64,000 bases of DNA from J027 sp965215855 (GCA_965215855.1 CBDCER010000003.1:496001-560000); one strand, 5' to 3'; shown: positions 34,869 to 44,484, numbered from the stretch's first letter. Translations and numbers: made by a program. The notes: generated by a model not told the origin, from the sequence alone.

Positions 34869-36464
34869 ATGTTGAATACTGGTTTGCTTAGCATCACGCG
34901 TGGCATAAATTATTTGAAGGTCTTATCGCTGGTTGTAGTATTGTGGTACACACTCATATTTAATATTGAGCGTGTGGATCGCAATGACGAGTCGCTCATA
35001 AACTTATCCAATGATCTGTATCTCACAGTGATCATCATTGGAATAGCGATACTGGCCTTTCCAAACTTAGGCCAGATGAGGTTCCCCATCGTCTATATCG
35101 GCTTTCTGCTATTTATCCAGGGAAATCACATTATCTCTAGTTGGCATCCTTTGTCCATCGACATTCTACTTACCGAAGCCGCCATCATTGGGATCACATT
35201 ATTCTTAATGCGACACCTGAGCCTTCATCTTCAAAATGTTGAAGAGGGTCTACATCAAGTGGTGCTGGCTGATGAGACGGCACATGTGCTGTCATATGAA
35301 GAAGCCATCAAACAAAGCACCGAAGAATTGCATGAATTGGGTCAATTGAACCGCCCTATGTCTGTAATTTACTGCACACTTTCCAGCGATGATTCCAGTT
35401 TTCTGAATCTGACTACCGCCGAAGAGATTCTTAACTGGAATATGCAACAGATGTTTGAAGTCAGAACGCGCCAGGTCGATTTGGGGCGGCGTATCATGGC
35501 TTTGACTCGTGTTGGCGACATCATCTTTGAACATCGAAACGGCATTATTGCCTGTCTGGTAGAAATTGACCGCGAAGAAGCTGAACAGTTTCTTTATCGC
35601 CTCTATCATTTTGTAAATCATCAAGAATGGACCTTATGGGCCGGGATCGCAATGTATCCCGACGACGCCGAAAATATTGAAGACCTGCTGAAAATTGCGA
35701 CCAACACGCTCCAGGTTTATGAACGAGAAAACGTTGACGATGAGCTGAATGAAGGCTATTTCACTGGCGATGTGCGCGTCGGGATGCAAAAACGACTGGA
35801 AATCGAAAGATCCTCAACCTGGGTCAGCCAAATGGCATATCAAAGCCCAACAGCGCGTACTATTTATCGTCCTGCCAAGCGATTAATGGATATTATGGTC
35901 TCAGGAGGCTTGCTCCTGGCACTCTCACCTTTGTTTTTGGTGATTGCGACTCTGATTTATTTGAACGATAAACGCCCCATATTTTTTACACAAGAGCGCG
36001 TTGGTCGAGGGGGAAAGTCATTCAAGATGTACAAATTCCGCTCAATGTATCGCAATGCCCCGGCCCTGGAGCCAGTTCTGGTCGAGTTGCCGGATGGCAG
36101 CGTCCGTATGGATTGGCCGGAGAAAGTAGAAAACGATCCCCGTATCATTCCCATTGGGAGATCCTTGCGAAAATGGAGCATTGATGAATTGCCGCAATTA
36201 TGGAATGTTTTTCGAGGCCACATGAGCTTAATAGGGCCGCGCCCCAGCTCGTGGGCATTGGAAAAGCATACATTATTGCAGACCAGCCGCTTAACTGTTA
36301 AACCAGGAATTACCGGCCTATGGCAGGTTTCTGCCCGCGATTCCAAGAATTTTGACGAGCGAGTGCTGTGGGATATGAAATATGCCCAGAAAATGGGCCT
36401 ATGGCTAGATTTTCAGATTTTGCTGCGCACATTTATGGCCGTGATTCGCAAAACGGGCAGTTAG
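34869..36464 (+). CDS. Polyprenyl-phosphate sugar-phosphate transferase fused to membrane and degenerate GGDEF-like module
   Basis: 531 residues. Residues 1-125 hold about four transmembrane helices, then a linker helix and a GGDEF-like fold (about 155-295: VIYCTLSSDDSSF ... LTRVGDIIFEHRNGIIACLVE ... WTLWAGIAMYPDDAENIEDLLKIA) that lacks the GGDEF signature, so no cyclase activity is expected. Residues 335-531 are a bacterial sugar transferase: KRLMDIMVSGG, FFTQERVGRGGKSFKMYKFRSM, WSIDELPQLWNVFRGHMSLIGPRP, KPGITGLWQVSAR. It would start repeat-unit synthesis on undecaprenyl phosphate, possibly under control of the GGDEF-like module. It opens the polysaccharide locus. Confidence 0.88.
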   Translation: MLNTGLLSITRGINYLKVLSLVVVLWYTLIFNIERVDRNDESLINLSNDLYLTVIIIGIAILAFPNLGQMRFPIVYIGFLLFIQGNHIISSWHPLSIDILLTEAAIIGITLFLMRHLSLHLQNVEEGLHQVVLADETAHVLSYEEAIKQSTEELHELGQLNRPMSVIYCTLSSDDSSFLNLTTAEEILNWNMQQMFEVRTRQVDLGRRIMALTRVGDIIFEHRNGIIACLVEIDREEAEQFLYRLYHFVNHQEWTLWAGIAMYPDDAENIEDLLKIATNTLQVYERENVDDELNEGYFTGDVRVGMQKRLEIERSSTWVSQMAYQSPTARTIYRPAKRLMDIMVSGGLLLALSPLFLVIATLIYLNDKRPIFFTQERVGRGGKSFKMYKFRSMYRNAPALEPVLVELPDGSVRMDWPEKVENDPRIIPIGRSLRKWSIDELPQLWNVFRGHMSLIGPRPSSWALEKHTLLQTSRLTVKPGITGLWQVSARDSKNFDERVLWDMKYAQKMGLWLDFQILLRTFMAVIRKTGS

Positions 36465-37279
36465 GCTGGCTCTGGTAGTGCGTTCTGTCTGGCAACATTG
36501 AGCAAATCTCGGTATATCAATCCATCATCAGGGAAGCTGCCGATTCCCACATGAGACTCAATGCCCAGCACATCTTGAAGCACTTGCTGAATCTGGTGGG
36601 CAGTATGCACTACCTCATCTTTAGATGTCTCCAATAGACAGAGAATCATGTCATCGGCATGCCAGACCCGGATGTCAGTTTCGTCAATCAGATAATTCAT
36701 CAACTCCGACAGCTGCACCTGTAAATAGGAATGGCGAACTTTTGCTTCCTGGTCCCAATAACGCCGAGTACGGCTCCCTTGTTCACCCAATGCAATATAG
36801 AGCAAAGCCAATCGGCGATTGAAGCGGCGGGCACGCTCAATCTTTCGCTGGATAGCGTTTTCTCCATCCAGCGCACTCAAAACCTGATGTTGATTTTTTT
36901 GAATGAGAGCGTCTTCAATGCTGGTGTCAAACTGTTTAATAGACTGTGCAAGATGTTTGATAATCCAAGTCGTCACAAACAACCCAATAGCTTCCAGCAC
37001 GCTCAAATAAGCAAAACGCGCCGGATCGACACTGCTATCATAAATCAAGGCTTTGCCAACAACATAGGACAAGAATATGGGTATATAAAGTATCTGGAGA
37101 GGAATATCCACCAGGCGCAGGAAAGCCAACATGAGAATCATGACTAATGCACCCAGCATATATACATAAGAACTAATGTTGATATTACCGAAAAACAACA
37201 ACTGATCTGGTCGCTCGAGATTCAAGGCTAGTGCCATCCACCCGATAACCAGAATAATCATAATTCGATAGCGAAACAT
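36461..37279 (-). CDS. Membrane protein with degenerate GGDEF-like domain, paralogue of the neighbour's N-terminus
   Basis: 272 residues: four transmembrane helices (1-105), a helical linker, then a GGDEF-like fold without catalytic signature (about 150-268: RRLALLYIALGEQG ... IRVWHADDMILCLLETSKDEV ... LGIESHVGIGSFPDDGLIYRDLLNVA). The whole layout mirrors residues 1-295 of the sugar transferase encoded head-to-tail opposite it. The two genes converge with overlapping stop codons (TTAG at 36461-36464). It starts 6 nt after the APH-fold kinase gene and belongs to the minus-strand operon. Likely a regulatory subunit; no catalysis is predicted. Confidence 0.75.
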   Translation of the reverse strand: MFRYRIMIILVIGWMALALNLERPDQLLFFGNINISSYVYMLGALVMILMLAFLRLVDIPLQILYIPIFLSYVVGKALIYDSSVDPARFAYLSVLEAIGLFVTTWIIKHLAQSIKQFDTSIEDALIQKNQHQVLSALDGENAIQRKIERARRFNRRLALLYIALGEQGSRTRRYWDQEAKVRHSYLQVQLSELMNYLIDETDIRVWHADDMILCLLETSKDEVVHTAHQIQQVLQDVLGIESHVGIGSFPDDGLIYRDLLNVARQNALPEPA

Positions 37280-37285
37280 TTTATC

Positions 37286-38266
37286 TCAATCCCAAATAGT
37301 ATACTCAGAATATTGGCAATATTGCTCGAAATACTGTTGCCATCGCTGTTGCAGCCCCTTACGAGCCTGACTGTGCGCGTCAGCAGATGCCATCTCGGAC
37401 AGAAAATGAACAAAAAGAAGCGATAGCACGGCTGTTGGTATCCCTAATTTATCACAGTAAGTCGCCAACGATTGGTGAATGATGTCGGAAAGCCAGGTCT
37501 TTTGTAAAAAACCCCGCTCGAAAGCCTCTGCTTTACTAATCTTTTTGCCCCAACGTCGCCAGGGATAGGAAAGTGCATACGTTGTCACAAAAAATAAAGC
37601 ATCACGTATCGGTAATATGCCTTCTGCAAAATCTTCCCAATCAATAATACTCAAGCGGCCATCATCCCAAAAAAAGTTGCCAGCCCAATAGTCTCCATGA
37701 CAGCCCACTAAGGGAATGGGTACTTTACTGAATTGGCGCAGTAAAGATTCTGCTTTTGCTTGCAGTGGCTCCGGCAAATTCTTTGGCAGTTTAAGGGCAT
37801 CCGCCAATCGTATGTGCCCCACTGTAGTTCGTTCTTGAAAAACAGCAAGCCAATCGAGAATCGCTGTAATATCAGCCTGAACTTCCTTTGGGCGACGATG
37901 CTTACCCTGATCCAAAAGATTGGTCAGTGATTGACCAGAGATGGCAGCTTCGAGCATCACAGCATGCCCAAACAAATCAAATAGCCCTATCGGTTGCGGG
38001 ATGCCATCAGGCACCTTGCTGTAAAGTGCTTGTTGTTTTTCGAACTCCTGGTGTAGCCGCTCAACACCAATGGATGAACGTACCGTCTTTGCAATACAAA
38101 CTGGTGATGTCCCACCCTCACTGAAGATCAAAAAGTTTATCTTTCGATCCACACCTTGGCTTTCGCCAATTTTAAGGGCATATAATGGTGGTTTCAGGCT
38201 TAGGCCTGCGCTGGCGAGTGGCTCTTGCCAGTCATTGACCAACGCACCAAGCAAATCAGGAATCAT
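37286..38266 (-). CDS. APH-fold (aminoglycoside phosphotransferase-like) kinase
   Basis: 326 residues from ATG 38266, which has AGGAG 9 nt upstream; a longer frame to 38293 lies inside the preceding gene. Kinase core features are VGCHGDYWAGNFFWDDGRLSIIDWED (catalytic Asp and Asn, then the metal-binding Asp). It sits within a polysaccharide operon, so a sugar, lipid or small-molecule kinase role is more likely than drug resistance. It overlaps the previous gene by 11 bases. Confidence 0.75.
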   Translation of the reverse strand: MIPDLLGALVNDWQEPLASAGLSLKPPLYALKIGESQGVDRKINFLIFSEGGTSPVCIAKTVRSSIGVERLHQEFEKQQALYSKVPDGIPQPIGLFDLFGHAVMLEAAISGQSLTNLLDQGKHRRPKEVQADITAILDWLAVFQERTTVGHIRLADALKLPKNLPEPLQAKAESLLRQFSKVPIPLVGCHGDYWAGNFFWDDGRLSIIDWEDFAEGILPIRDALFFVTTYALSYPWRRWGKKISKAEAFERGFLQKTWLSDIIHQSLATYCDKLGIPTAVLSLLFVHFLSEMASADAHSQARKGLQQRWQQYFEQYCQYSEYTIWD

Positions 38267-38879
38267 GTTCAGAATCTCCTGACACTTGAACAATTACAGC
38301 AAAATCATTAAACAACAAAGGATGTAATCCATATCGCGTTATTGTTTGTAGCAAACGGTTGGCGATTCGGGCAGAGCGAGTGACGGCTAATTTCAACCGA
38401 GATACGAAAAACTGTGATATCAATGGATCGTCCAGCGGAACAAAGAACTGCGGGTTGCTGAGATTATCATGCAGACCATAGATGGATTGAACCCCTGGCA
38501 CCAAACGTTTACAACGTTGATAAGATAATTGTGCTGTCATTGTATTCTGAGATTTTGCGCGTTTCCAAAAACGTAATCGTTGCAGACGTTGTGCATTCCG
38601 AACACCTAGGCACGCCCACCCTCCTGGTACTAGCAATGTTTCCAGTGTCTCAGTTAAATCAGTGAGCATCGAAGCGGTTAATCTTGGAATGAACACATGA
38701 TGAAAATTATGTGCCGGTAGTGGCGTTCCAGTTTCCCATTGCTCCATCACAACGACCTGCGTTGTATTTTCCATTGCCGTGACCAAGACTGGTACATCAC
38801 CAATCACCAAGACACGTTGACCAGGATGAACTGGCAACAGATAGCGCAAATCGACCTGAGAGAAATTATTTCTCGCCAT
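38256..38879 (-). CDS. Methyltransferase-like protein lacking a clear SAM motif
   Basis: 207 residues, not recognised with certainty. RVLVIGDVPVLVTAMENTTQVVVMEQWE looks like the first strands of a Rossmann methyltransferase but has no glycine-rich GxGxG. LLVPGGWACLGVRN resembles the late PGG turn of such folds. It starts one base after the flippase stop and overlaps the kinase gene, so it is cotranscribed with both. It may be a degenerate methyltransferase or an adaptor. Confidence 0.6.
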   Translation of the reverse strand: MARNNFSQVDLRYLLPVHPGQRVLVIGDVPVLVTAMENTTQVVVMEQWETGTPLPAHNFHHVFIPRLTASMLTDLTETLETLLVPGGWACLGVRNAQRLQRLRFWKRAKSQNTMTAQLSYQRCKRLVPGVQSIYGLHDNLSNPQFFVPLDDPLISQFFVSRLKLAVTRSARIANRLLQTITRYGLHPLLFNDFAVIVQVSGDSEHDS

Positions 38880-38880
38880 T

Positions 38881-40350
38881 TCAAGTAGCCGGATTTTTCT
38901 GCTGAGAAGTTTTTAAAGTAGCGATAACTTGCATCAGCGTATTCTGATAAAGGAGACCAAATGTCCCAATATAAAGGATACCCCCTGCAATTACCACGAT
39001 AATCATGCGCGGTAACGCTGGAATCCCGTCCAATTGCCCCCGTATCAGCAGCGTCCCAACAAACATCACAGATACACAGGTTGTCGCGGGCCGAATCGAA
39101 GCCCAAATAGCCCGAAAATCAGTCTGGATGATGTGACTTACAATGGCGAGGCGCAGGATGGTCAAAATGATGGTCGTGAACAACTGCCCCAACGCCACAT
39201 AATAGATATTGTAGCTGGCGGCCACATAAAGAATAGGCACAGTCACCAATAATTTCACGACTGCTAATTTGTTCAAAATGCCAGGTCGCCCAATAGCTTT
39301 GTAAATATCGCCACTGTTGTAACTGAGAGAATAGACCACCGCATATAGCGATAACACCTGCATCACTCGGATGACAGGTTCCCAGCGATCTGTATAGAAC
39401 ACAGTGACTAGCTCGGGCGCAATAACGAAAATCCCAAAGCCAATTGGCATCGTAAACAGCGACACAAACCGTAATGTCGTCAGGAAGCCATCTCGCAGAG
39501 TCGGTATGTCGTTCTGCAGCTTTGCGTAAGTAGGAAATGCAACCTGCCCCACGACTGTCACCATATTGACGATGATGAGTTCAGGTAAGCGAAAAGCCAG
39601 CGTATAGAAGCCAAGCTGTTCTGAATTCAGGCGTTTTCCGACCAGCAAATAATCGACGTTTTTGTGAACCTGTCCCAAAACGCCAATCAAAATCATCTGT
39701 GAACCATAATTGAGCAAAGCTCGTGTAGTGCGCCCATCAATCTCCAATCGTGGCATCCATGGGAAAGCTCGCCAATACATAATGGAACCCACAACCATAC
39801 TGGCGATTTGACCCCACACCAGACTCCATACGCCAAAACCCGCCAATGCCAACGGGATGGAGACAAGACCTTTTGCAACCGACTTGCTAAATTCTGGCAA
39901 TACCCGGCGCTTGAACTTCAGTTCTTTTTTAAGACGGGCCTCGTGAATACTGCTTACACTAGAAATCACAAAACTCAGCGATAATACACGCAGAATCAGA
40001 GTGACGGATTCCTCGTTAAAGAAATTTGCGGCCAATGGCGCTATCAGAAAGCCCAATATTGTGAGCAGTGTTCCGGTCAACATGTTAAACCAGAAGGCAA
40101 CGTTGGCAGTGTATTCAGGGTTATCTTGCTTGTAGATTACTGCTGCTGAAATGCCAAAATCGTTGATGACTTCCAGGTAGGCCACCACAATCAGGCCTAA
40201 CGCGAGCAAACCGAAATCTCTGGGATCGAGGATCCTCGCCAGGATAATCGTATTGAGGAAGATGACGCCTTTACCCAGGGCGAAAGTTCCATAATTCCAC
40301 AAAGCATTGGAAACAGTTTGCCGCGCTAGATTTTTACGAGCATCACTCAT
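38881..40350 (-). CDS. Polysaccharide flippase (Wzx-like, MOP superfamily)
   Basis: 489 residues, about 12-14 transmembrane helices. It starts SDARKNLARQTVSNALWNYGTFALGKGVIFLNTIILARILDPRDFGLLALGLI, the characteristic opening of lipopolysaccharide/teichuronic-type flippases. It moves undecaprenyl-linked repeat units across the membrane. It is the first gene of a minus-strand operon running flippase, methyltransferase-like, APH-fold kinase, GGDEF-like protein. Confidence 0.9.
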   Translation of the reverse strand: MSDARKNLARQTVSNALWNYGTFALGKGVIFLNTIILARILDPRDFGLLALGLIVVAYLEVINDFGISAAVIYKQDNPEYTANVAFWFNMLTGTLLTILGFLIAPLAANFFNEESVTLILRVLSLSFVISSVSSIHEARLKKELKFKRRVLPEFSKSVAKGLVSIPLALAGFGVWSLVWGQIASMVVGSIMYWRAFPWMPRLEIDGRTTRALLNYGSQMILIGVLGQVHKNVDYLLVGKRLNSEQLGFYTLAFRLPELIIVNMVTVVGQVAFPTYAKLQNDIPTLRDGFLTTLRFVSLFTMPIGFGIFVIAPELVTVFYTDRWEPVIRVMQVLSLYAVVYSLSYNSGDIYKAIGRPGILNKLAVVKLLVTVPILYVAASYNIYYVALGQLFTTIILTILRLAIVSHIIQTDFRAIWASIRPATTCVSVMFVGTLLIRGQLDGIPALPRMIIVVIAGGILYIGTFGLLYQNTLMQVIATLKTSQQKNPAT

Positions 40351-40892
40351 AAATTACATCTTTCGCAATTAGATAACTTTGGGTAACTCAAAGCAAATTG
40401 TAGGTAGCAACACAAAATCATAGCTAGAAGTTAGGGAACAGTATCGCGGTGACCAGGTGATTGAAAGAAATTCTGACAAAGTATAGGGTTATAGTTCCCT
40501 TTCCGATAGAAAATTATAGAAGAAATCCGGAAATCTACCGGTGGGTCTGTTTTACAGGCTCATGCCTGATGGATGAACTACTGCACCCACATCCCATTTC
40601 TACCAAACAAAAAGTGTTTGGGACTATTTCGCTTTGAACCCTCGCCAGGTTTTACATCCAGAGAGTGTTGTCTGGACAACCAGCAACCTATTCATCAGTT
40701 AATGTGCAAGTTGAGAGTAGCACATTCAAGGCAATTGATCAATTCTTAGTACCGCCCCAGGATTAACGCCAACAAAACACTTGCCGGTCGACTCCTGGGC
40801 CAGATTGCTGACACATTCTATCTCTACACTTCGTCTCGTCATAGCGGTATTTCCAGCCGTCTGATCGATCATACCAACGTTAGATGACGGCC
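40351..40892. other. Intergenic stretch of 542 bp
   Basis: Non-coding as far as can be seen, with the flippase promoter presumably near 40351-40450. The only structure noted is GTTGTC-TG-GACAAC at 40667-40680, a perfect 6-bp inverted repeat that could be an operator or part of a decayed sequence. A 64-codon minus-strand frame at 40726-40920 has no recognisable features. Confidence 0.5.
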
Positions 40893-41954
40893 CTACAACT
40901 CTCGAACGCCTTTTAGCCATGCTCGGATCAGGCGAGCGAAGGTTGGGTTAACAATCGCACCTGCCAAAACCTTCGATATTGGGCCGGGTAAGCGACCTTT
41001 ACTAATCGTTTGGGCTGTACTTACCCATTTTTCCAGCAGGAAGCGTCCTTCATACAAGGCGAGTGCGGCGCGATCCACTTTTTCTGAAGCGCCGTCGGTA
41101 TAACCATCCAGCAACGCCTCTGTAAAACCATCGACAACAGAGCGAGGAGGCATAAGCCCCGCACTCAATACTCGTAGTTTCCTTGTCTTTATGTCTGCAA
41201 TAAACTTGCCCACATCATAATAGGGATGGTCAATGCGATAAATACCTACATCAAAGCCTGCCAATTGTCCGGTCGGTAAGATATACGAATTTTGGGTATG
41301 AAAATCGTTGTGTATCCAAACCTGTTTGTTTGCCTCAACCTTCGCAAGGATTTCCAACGTTTCTGCTCGGTGCGGCCATTGATACGGTCGTTGAGGTCGT
41401 AACTGATCAATCAGGTCAAAATGTTCTGTAATAATTTTTAGCGTATCAGTTGGCGTGTCAACTTGCTCTGTATCATAGCTATCCAGAGGCATTTGGTGGA
41501 GGGCACGTAGCCATAGGCCAGTCAGGCGTATATACTTTCGCGCTAATTTTCTTTGTGATTTCCGTAGCAGGTGATGGGGTTGTAAGTATCCCTCATAGAG
41601 TGGTGTCCCTTCAAGATACTCAGTAATCAGGATATTTCTATGAGGCAAATAGCCTATCGGTCGTACCGCCCGAAATTGCGAATCGTTCAGGGCGGTAAAA
41701 TACTCATGAGTACGCAACAGGCTATTGTACTCGCGTTGACCACGACGCAGTGTGTTTTCCTGAGTCCACGATTCGGTCAAGTCTTTCTGTCCGGGATGTT
41801 TTTTAACTTTGGCAACGAATTTCTCGCCAGTGGACGCGACAGTTAGGAAGTAGATGATACTCCAGGGTTTCTTAATACTGTTTGTAATGGAAACTGTGTG
41901 TCCCAGATGTGTCCCAACCTCCTCAGAGATTAGATCATATTTTAGATCATCCAC
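40893..41954 (-). CDS. APH-fold kinase (second in the locus)
   Basis: 353 residues with VWIHNDFHTQNSYIL (Brenner-type HxDxxxxN catalytic loop) and AGFDVGIYRIDHPYYDVGKFIADI (metal-binding Asp, then the conserved helix). The N-terminal lobe contains KVKKHPGQKD, YLPHRNILITEYLEGTPLYEG. It is only distantly similar to the kinase at 37286. It lies between the O-antigen ligase and flippase genes, so it most likely modifies a sugar or lipid component of the surface polymer. Its substrate is unknown. Confidence 0.75.
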   Translation of the reverse strand: MDDLKYDLISEEVGTHLGHTVSITNSIKKPWSIIYFLTVASTGEKFVAKVKKHPGQKDLTESWTQENTLRRGQREYNSLLRTHEYFTALNDSQFRAVRPIGYLPHRNILITEYLEGTPLYEGYLQPHHLLRKSQRKLARKYIRLTGLWLRALHQMPLDSYDTEQVDTPTDTLKIITEHFDLIDQLRPQRPYQWPHRAETLEILAKVEANKQVWIHNDFHTQNSYILPTGQLAGFDVGIYRIDHPYYDVGKFIADIKTRKLRVLSAGLMPPRSVVDGFTEALLDGYTDGASEKVDRAALALYEGRFLLEKWVSTAQTISKGRLPGPISKVLAGAIVNPTFARLIRAWLKGVREL

Positions 41955-42160
41955 AGTTATATCCTCTCTTCATCTGGCCGGATACAGGGTTTTACATCAC
42001 CGAGACCGGTAGATGTGATGTTGTACTAGCGGAAGCATTCTTAACTCATGAGGACTATCATCACCGTATGCACGCCAATGTGTTGTCCAAGAATGTGAAA
42101 CATTACAAACCATTGGCGGCACAAAATGATTATAGAAACGCTATTGTCATGTTTCGAGAA

Positions 42161-43621
42161 CTACTCGTAGTAACGGCTTTCGTATTTGACGACTTCCGGT
42201 AGCGCGAAGCAGATTCCGAATAATAACCAGAAAAAGCGTGGATAGGCGTCGTGCAAGAATGTTGCAGCGACTAAATAACCAATCAATCCAATACCAAAAG
42301 CAGTAACCATCGACGAATAGTCGTACTTAGCAGAGGCACTCAGTTCATTACGGGCATAAGAAACAAAATATAGCATAGCTCCGACCATAGCAAACAAGGC
42401 AAACAAGCCAACTATTCCCTGTTCAGCCATTGTCTCCAAATAGAGGCTATGAGCAGATCGGTCTTCACGGCGGTCATCCAAGCCAAGCGAGCTGGAATAC
42501 TCCAAATAATGCTCGTTATAGTTTCCTAAACCAACCCCCAAGAATGGATGATCACGGAACATTAACCAGGCCGCCGTCACCTCACTGGTTCGTCCACGCA
42601 ATGAACTTTCGGTTACTGGTTCATCGCTAAATCCCGGAATTGCATTGGTAATAGTGGTAATACGCTCGGTGTATTCGGGTGGGACAACTTGAATGACAAT
42701 GATCATTAGCAACAATACCGCAAGAATTGTGGATGGGCGACGGGTATAAGTGAGGACCATCAACACACCCATAGCGACCAATCCTATAAAAGCCCCTCGC
42801 GAAAAAGTGAAGATAACTGTCAAGGTACTGGCTACGGCGGCCCAACCTGCCAATGACTTCAGCACTAGATTACGCTCATTGGCAAAGCGATTCAACGCAA
42901 TAGGGATAATGACCAACATAATTTGCCCATAAGTGTTTGAATCACCAATCGGACCAGAAATACGAAAATCACTGGTCCGACCAATAATTTGATGCACACT
43001 CGCCCGGCCAAATCCCCAATAGGAATTGGTAAAATCACCACGAATATGCTGGGCAACACCTATAGTACCCAAAAAGAGGCCAGCAATAATCAGTGCCCAC
43101 AAGGCTTTATGCAAGGTTTCCCCGCGATACAATAACAGTATGATGGTAATGGCAATCAGGGTGTTTTTGAGAAGAACAATAACAAGACGCTGAGTCTCTT
43201 CGGAATCCGCCGCGTAGAGCATACCAGCAAAACCCACCCCAACCCATATCATCAAATAGGGAATGGGGTGTGTCCAGCCTTTCGGTGATTCATTAAACAA
43301 AGGCCAACGGGCCAGAATCACGACCAATAATGCCGGAACGAACAGCTTGGCAACAGAAGGTGCACCATGCTCCTCAATCAACACGTCAGACAAATTGGTA
43401 TAGACCATGAACACCAGAATTACCAGTGCCCATTCAATCTTGACAATACATACATAGGCCCCCACCAGTAACATAGGCAACGCCATCGCAATTTCTAATG
43501 GCAACACCATCATAGCGATTGCCATCGAAAGGCCAGCCACCAGCGTGACCACTAGAAATAGTGGAATATTCCAGCTGGTATCAAGCGTTTGCCGCCAATC
43601 CTGGTAGGTATTAGATGCCAT
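42161..43621 (-). CDS. O-antigen ligase / polymerase-like membrane protein (Wzy/WaaL family)
   Basis: 486 residues, about 12 transmembrane helices, with the large extracytoplasmic loop and the conserved GRTSEVTAAWLMFRDHPFLGVGLGNYNEHY segment followed by the SAHSLYLETMAEQGIVGL motif, both typical of O-antigen ligase domain proteins. It polymerises or ligates lipid-linked repeat units. The ATG overlaps the stop of the Wzz-like gene (TAATG), giving coupled translation of the chain-length regulator and the polymerase. Confidence 0.88.
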   Translation of the reverse strand: MASNTYQDWRQTLDTSWNIPLFLVVTLVAGLSMAIAMMVLPLEIAMALPMLLVGAYVCIVKIEWALVILVFMVYTNLSDVLIEEHGAPSVAKLFVPALLVVILARWPLFNESPKGWTHPIPYLMIWVGVGFAGMLYAADSEETQRLVIVLLKNTLIAITIILLLYRGETLHKALWALIIAGLFLGTIGVAQHIRGDFTNSYWGFGRASVHQIIGRTSDFRISGPIGDSNTYGQIMLVIIPIALNRFANERNLVLKSLAGWAAVASTLTVIFTFSRGAFIGLVAMGVLMVLTYTRRPSTILAVLLLMIIVIQVVPPEYTERITTITNAIPGFSDEPVTESSLRGRTSEVTAAWLMFRDHPFLGVGLGNYNEHYLEYSSSLGLDDRREDRSAHSLYLETMAEQGIVGLFALFAMVGAMLYFVSYARNELSASAKYDYSSMVTAFGIGLIGYLVAATFLHDAYPRFFWLLFGICFALPEVVKYESRYYE

Positions 43622-44217
43622 TAGTCACTCAGGGCAACAATAATTTGTTCACGAACAACTGCGATAGCTGATCCAAACACAAACCCCAGGACTGCTGCTA
43701 ATCCGCTATCGCGTACTGGGTTAGGGCTGATGGGGTCTTCAGGAACACTGGCAGTGTCTAGAATGTTAATCTCGTAGACCTGATATAAACCCCGTACATA
43801 TTTGATTGCTTCCAGGCCAATGGTGTTTGCCAGTAACGCTGTGGTGGAGGCATCCGTGCCCTGAGCGCTCAATTCCAGAATACTCGATTCAGGCAACACG
43901 ACTGCTGTAATCTCATAGTCATCAATATCATCTGGCGGGTCTGATAACTGGGAAATCGCTAGGTCGCGCATTCGTGGGCTACTCAGAATTTCTGCATAAG
44001 TTGCCACGATTTTTTCTAATGTATCTACCCCATCAATAAAATCAGTCGTTCTATCAAGTGCCGGGTTGGGACTGATGATGAAACGCACCTCAGCACGATA
44101 GACTGGATCTTCCCGATAAGAAAGGAACAGGGCAATGTTTAGCGCAGCAATGGTCGATAGAATGATAATCCACCAACTATGCCTGATCGTGTTAATTAAC
44201 AGCCGAACTTGTAACAT
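43621..44217 (-). CDS. Wzz-like chain-length determinant
   Basis: 198 residues: a transmembrane helix near the N-terminus (LLINTIRHSWWIIILSTIAALNIALFL), an extracytoplasmic domain with the YRAEVRFIISP pattern, and a second helix near the C-terminus (DSGLAAVLGFVFGSAIAVV) after PEDPISPNPVRD. The Pro-rich segment before the second helix is a hallmark of polysaccharide co-polymerases. No tyrosine kinase domain is fused. It is first in a pair with the O-antigen ligase/polymerase. Confidence 0.85.
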   Translation of the reverse strand: MLQVRLLINTIRHSWWIIILSTIAALNIALFLSYREDPVYRAEVRFIISPNPALDRTTDFIDGVDTLEKIVATYAEILSSPRMRDLAISQLSDPPDDIDDYEITAVVLPESSILELSAQGTDASTTALLANTIGLEAIKYVRGLYQVYEINILDTASVPEDPISPNPVRDSGLAAVLGFVFGSAIAVVREQIIVALSD

Positions 44218-44484
44218 AGATTTACCCTATAGTTTGCATCTTCTGATTTTGTATGCAGCCAACCAGGTTTTGGGTCGTTGACTTGATTTATGATCATCAA
44301 TACCACGAAAAACTGCCAACAAGCCAGAAAACGTTAACAACTCAATGTGCCATTTGGTTTTGGCCTGTGATTATAAAGTTATAGGCCAGCACAAAGCATT
44401 TGAGTATCCATACTTTACCAGTTTAAATCAAATGTTGTATTATTGACAGTATGATATTATCTGATCGTTTTGGCAAGGTGCAAA

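Noticed and set aside
34869..37279. Active diguanylate cyclases
   Set aside because: Both GGDEF-like domains lack the GGDEF signature and surrounding active-site residues.
40726..40920. 64-codon minus frame after the APH-fold kinase gene
   Set aside because: Overlaps the kinase by 28 bases, has no ribosome binding site and no similarity that I recognise.
37286..41954. Aminoglycoside resistance genes
   Set aside because: The APH fold is shared by many small-molecule kinases, and the polysaccharide context argues against resistance.
41909..42202. 97-codon plus frame between the APH-fold kinase and the O-antigen ligase genes
   Set aside because: Overlaps both neighbours on the opposite strand and has no start signal or domain.
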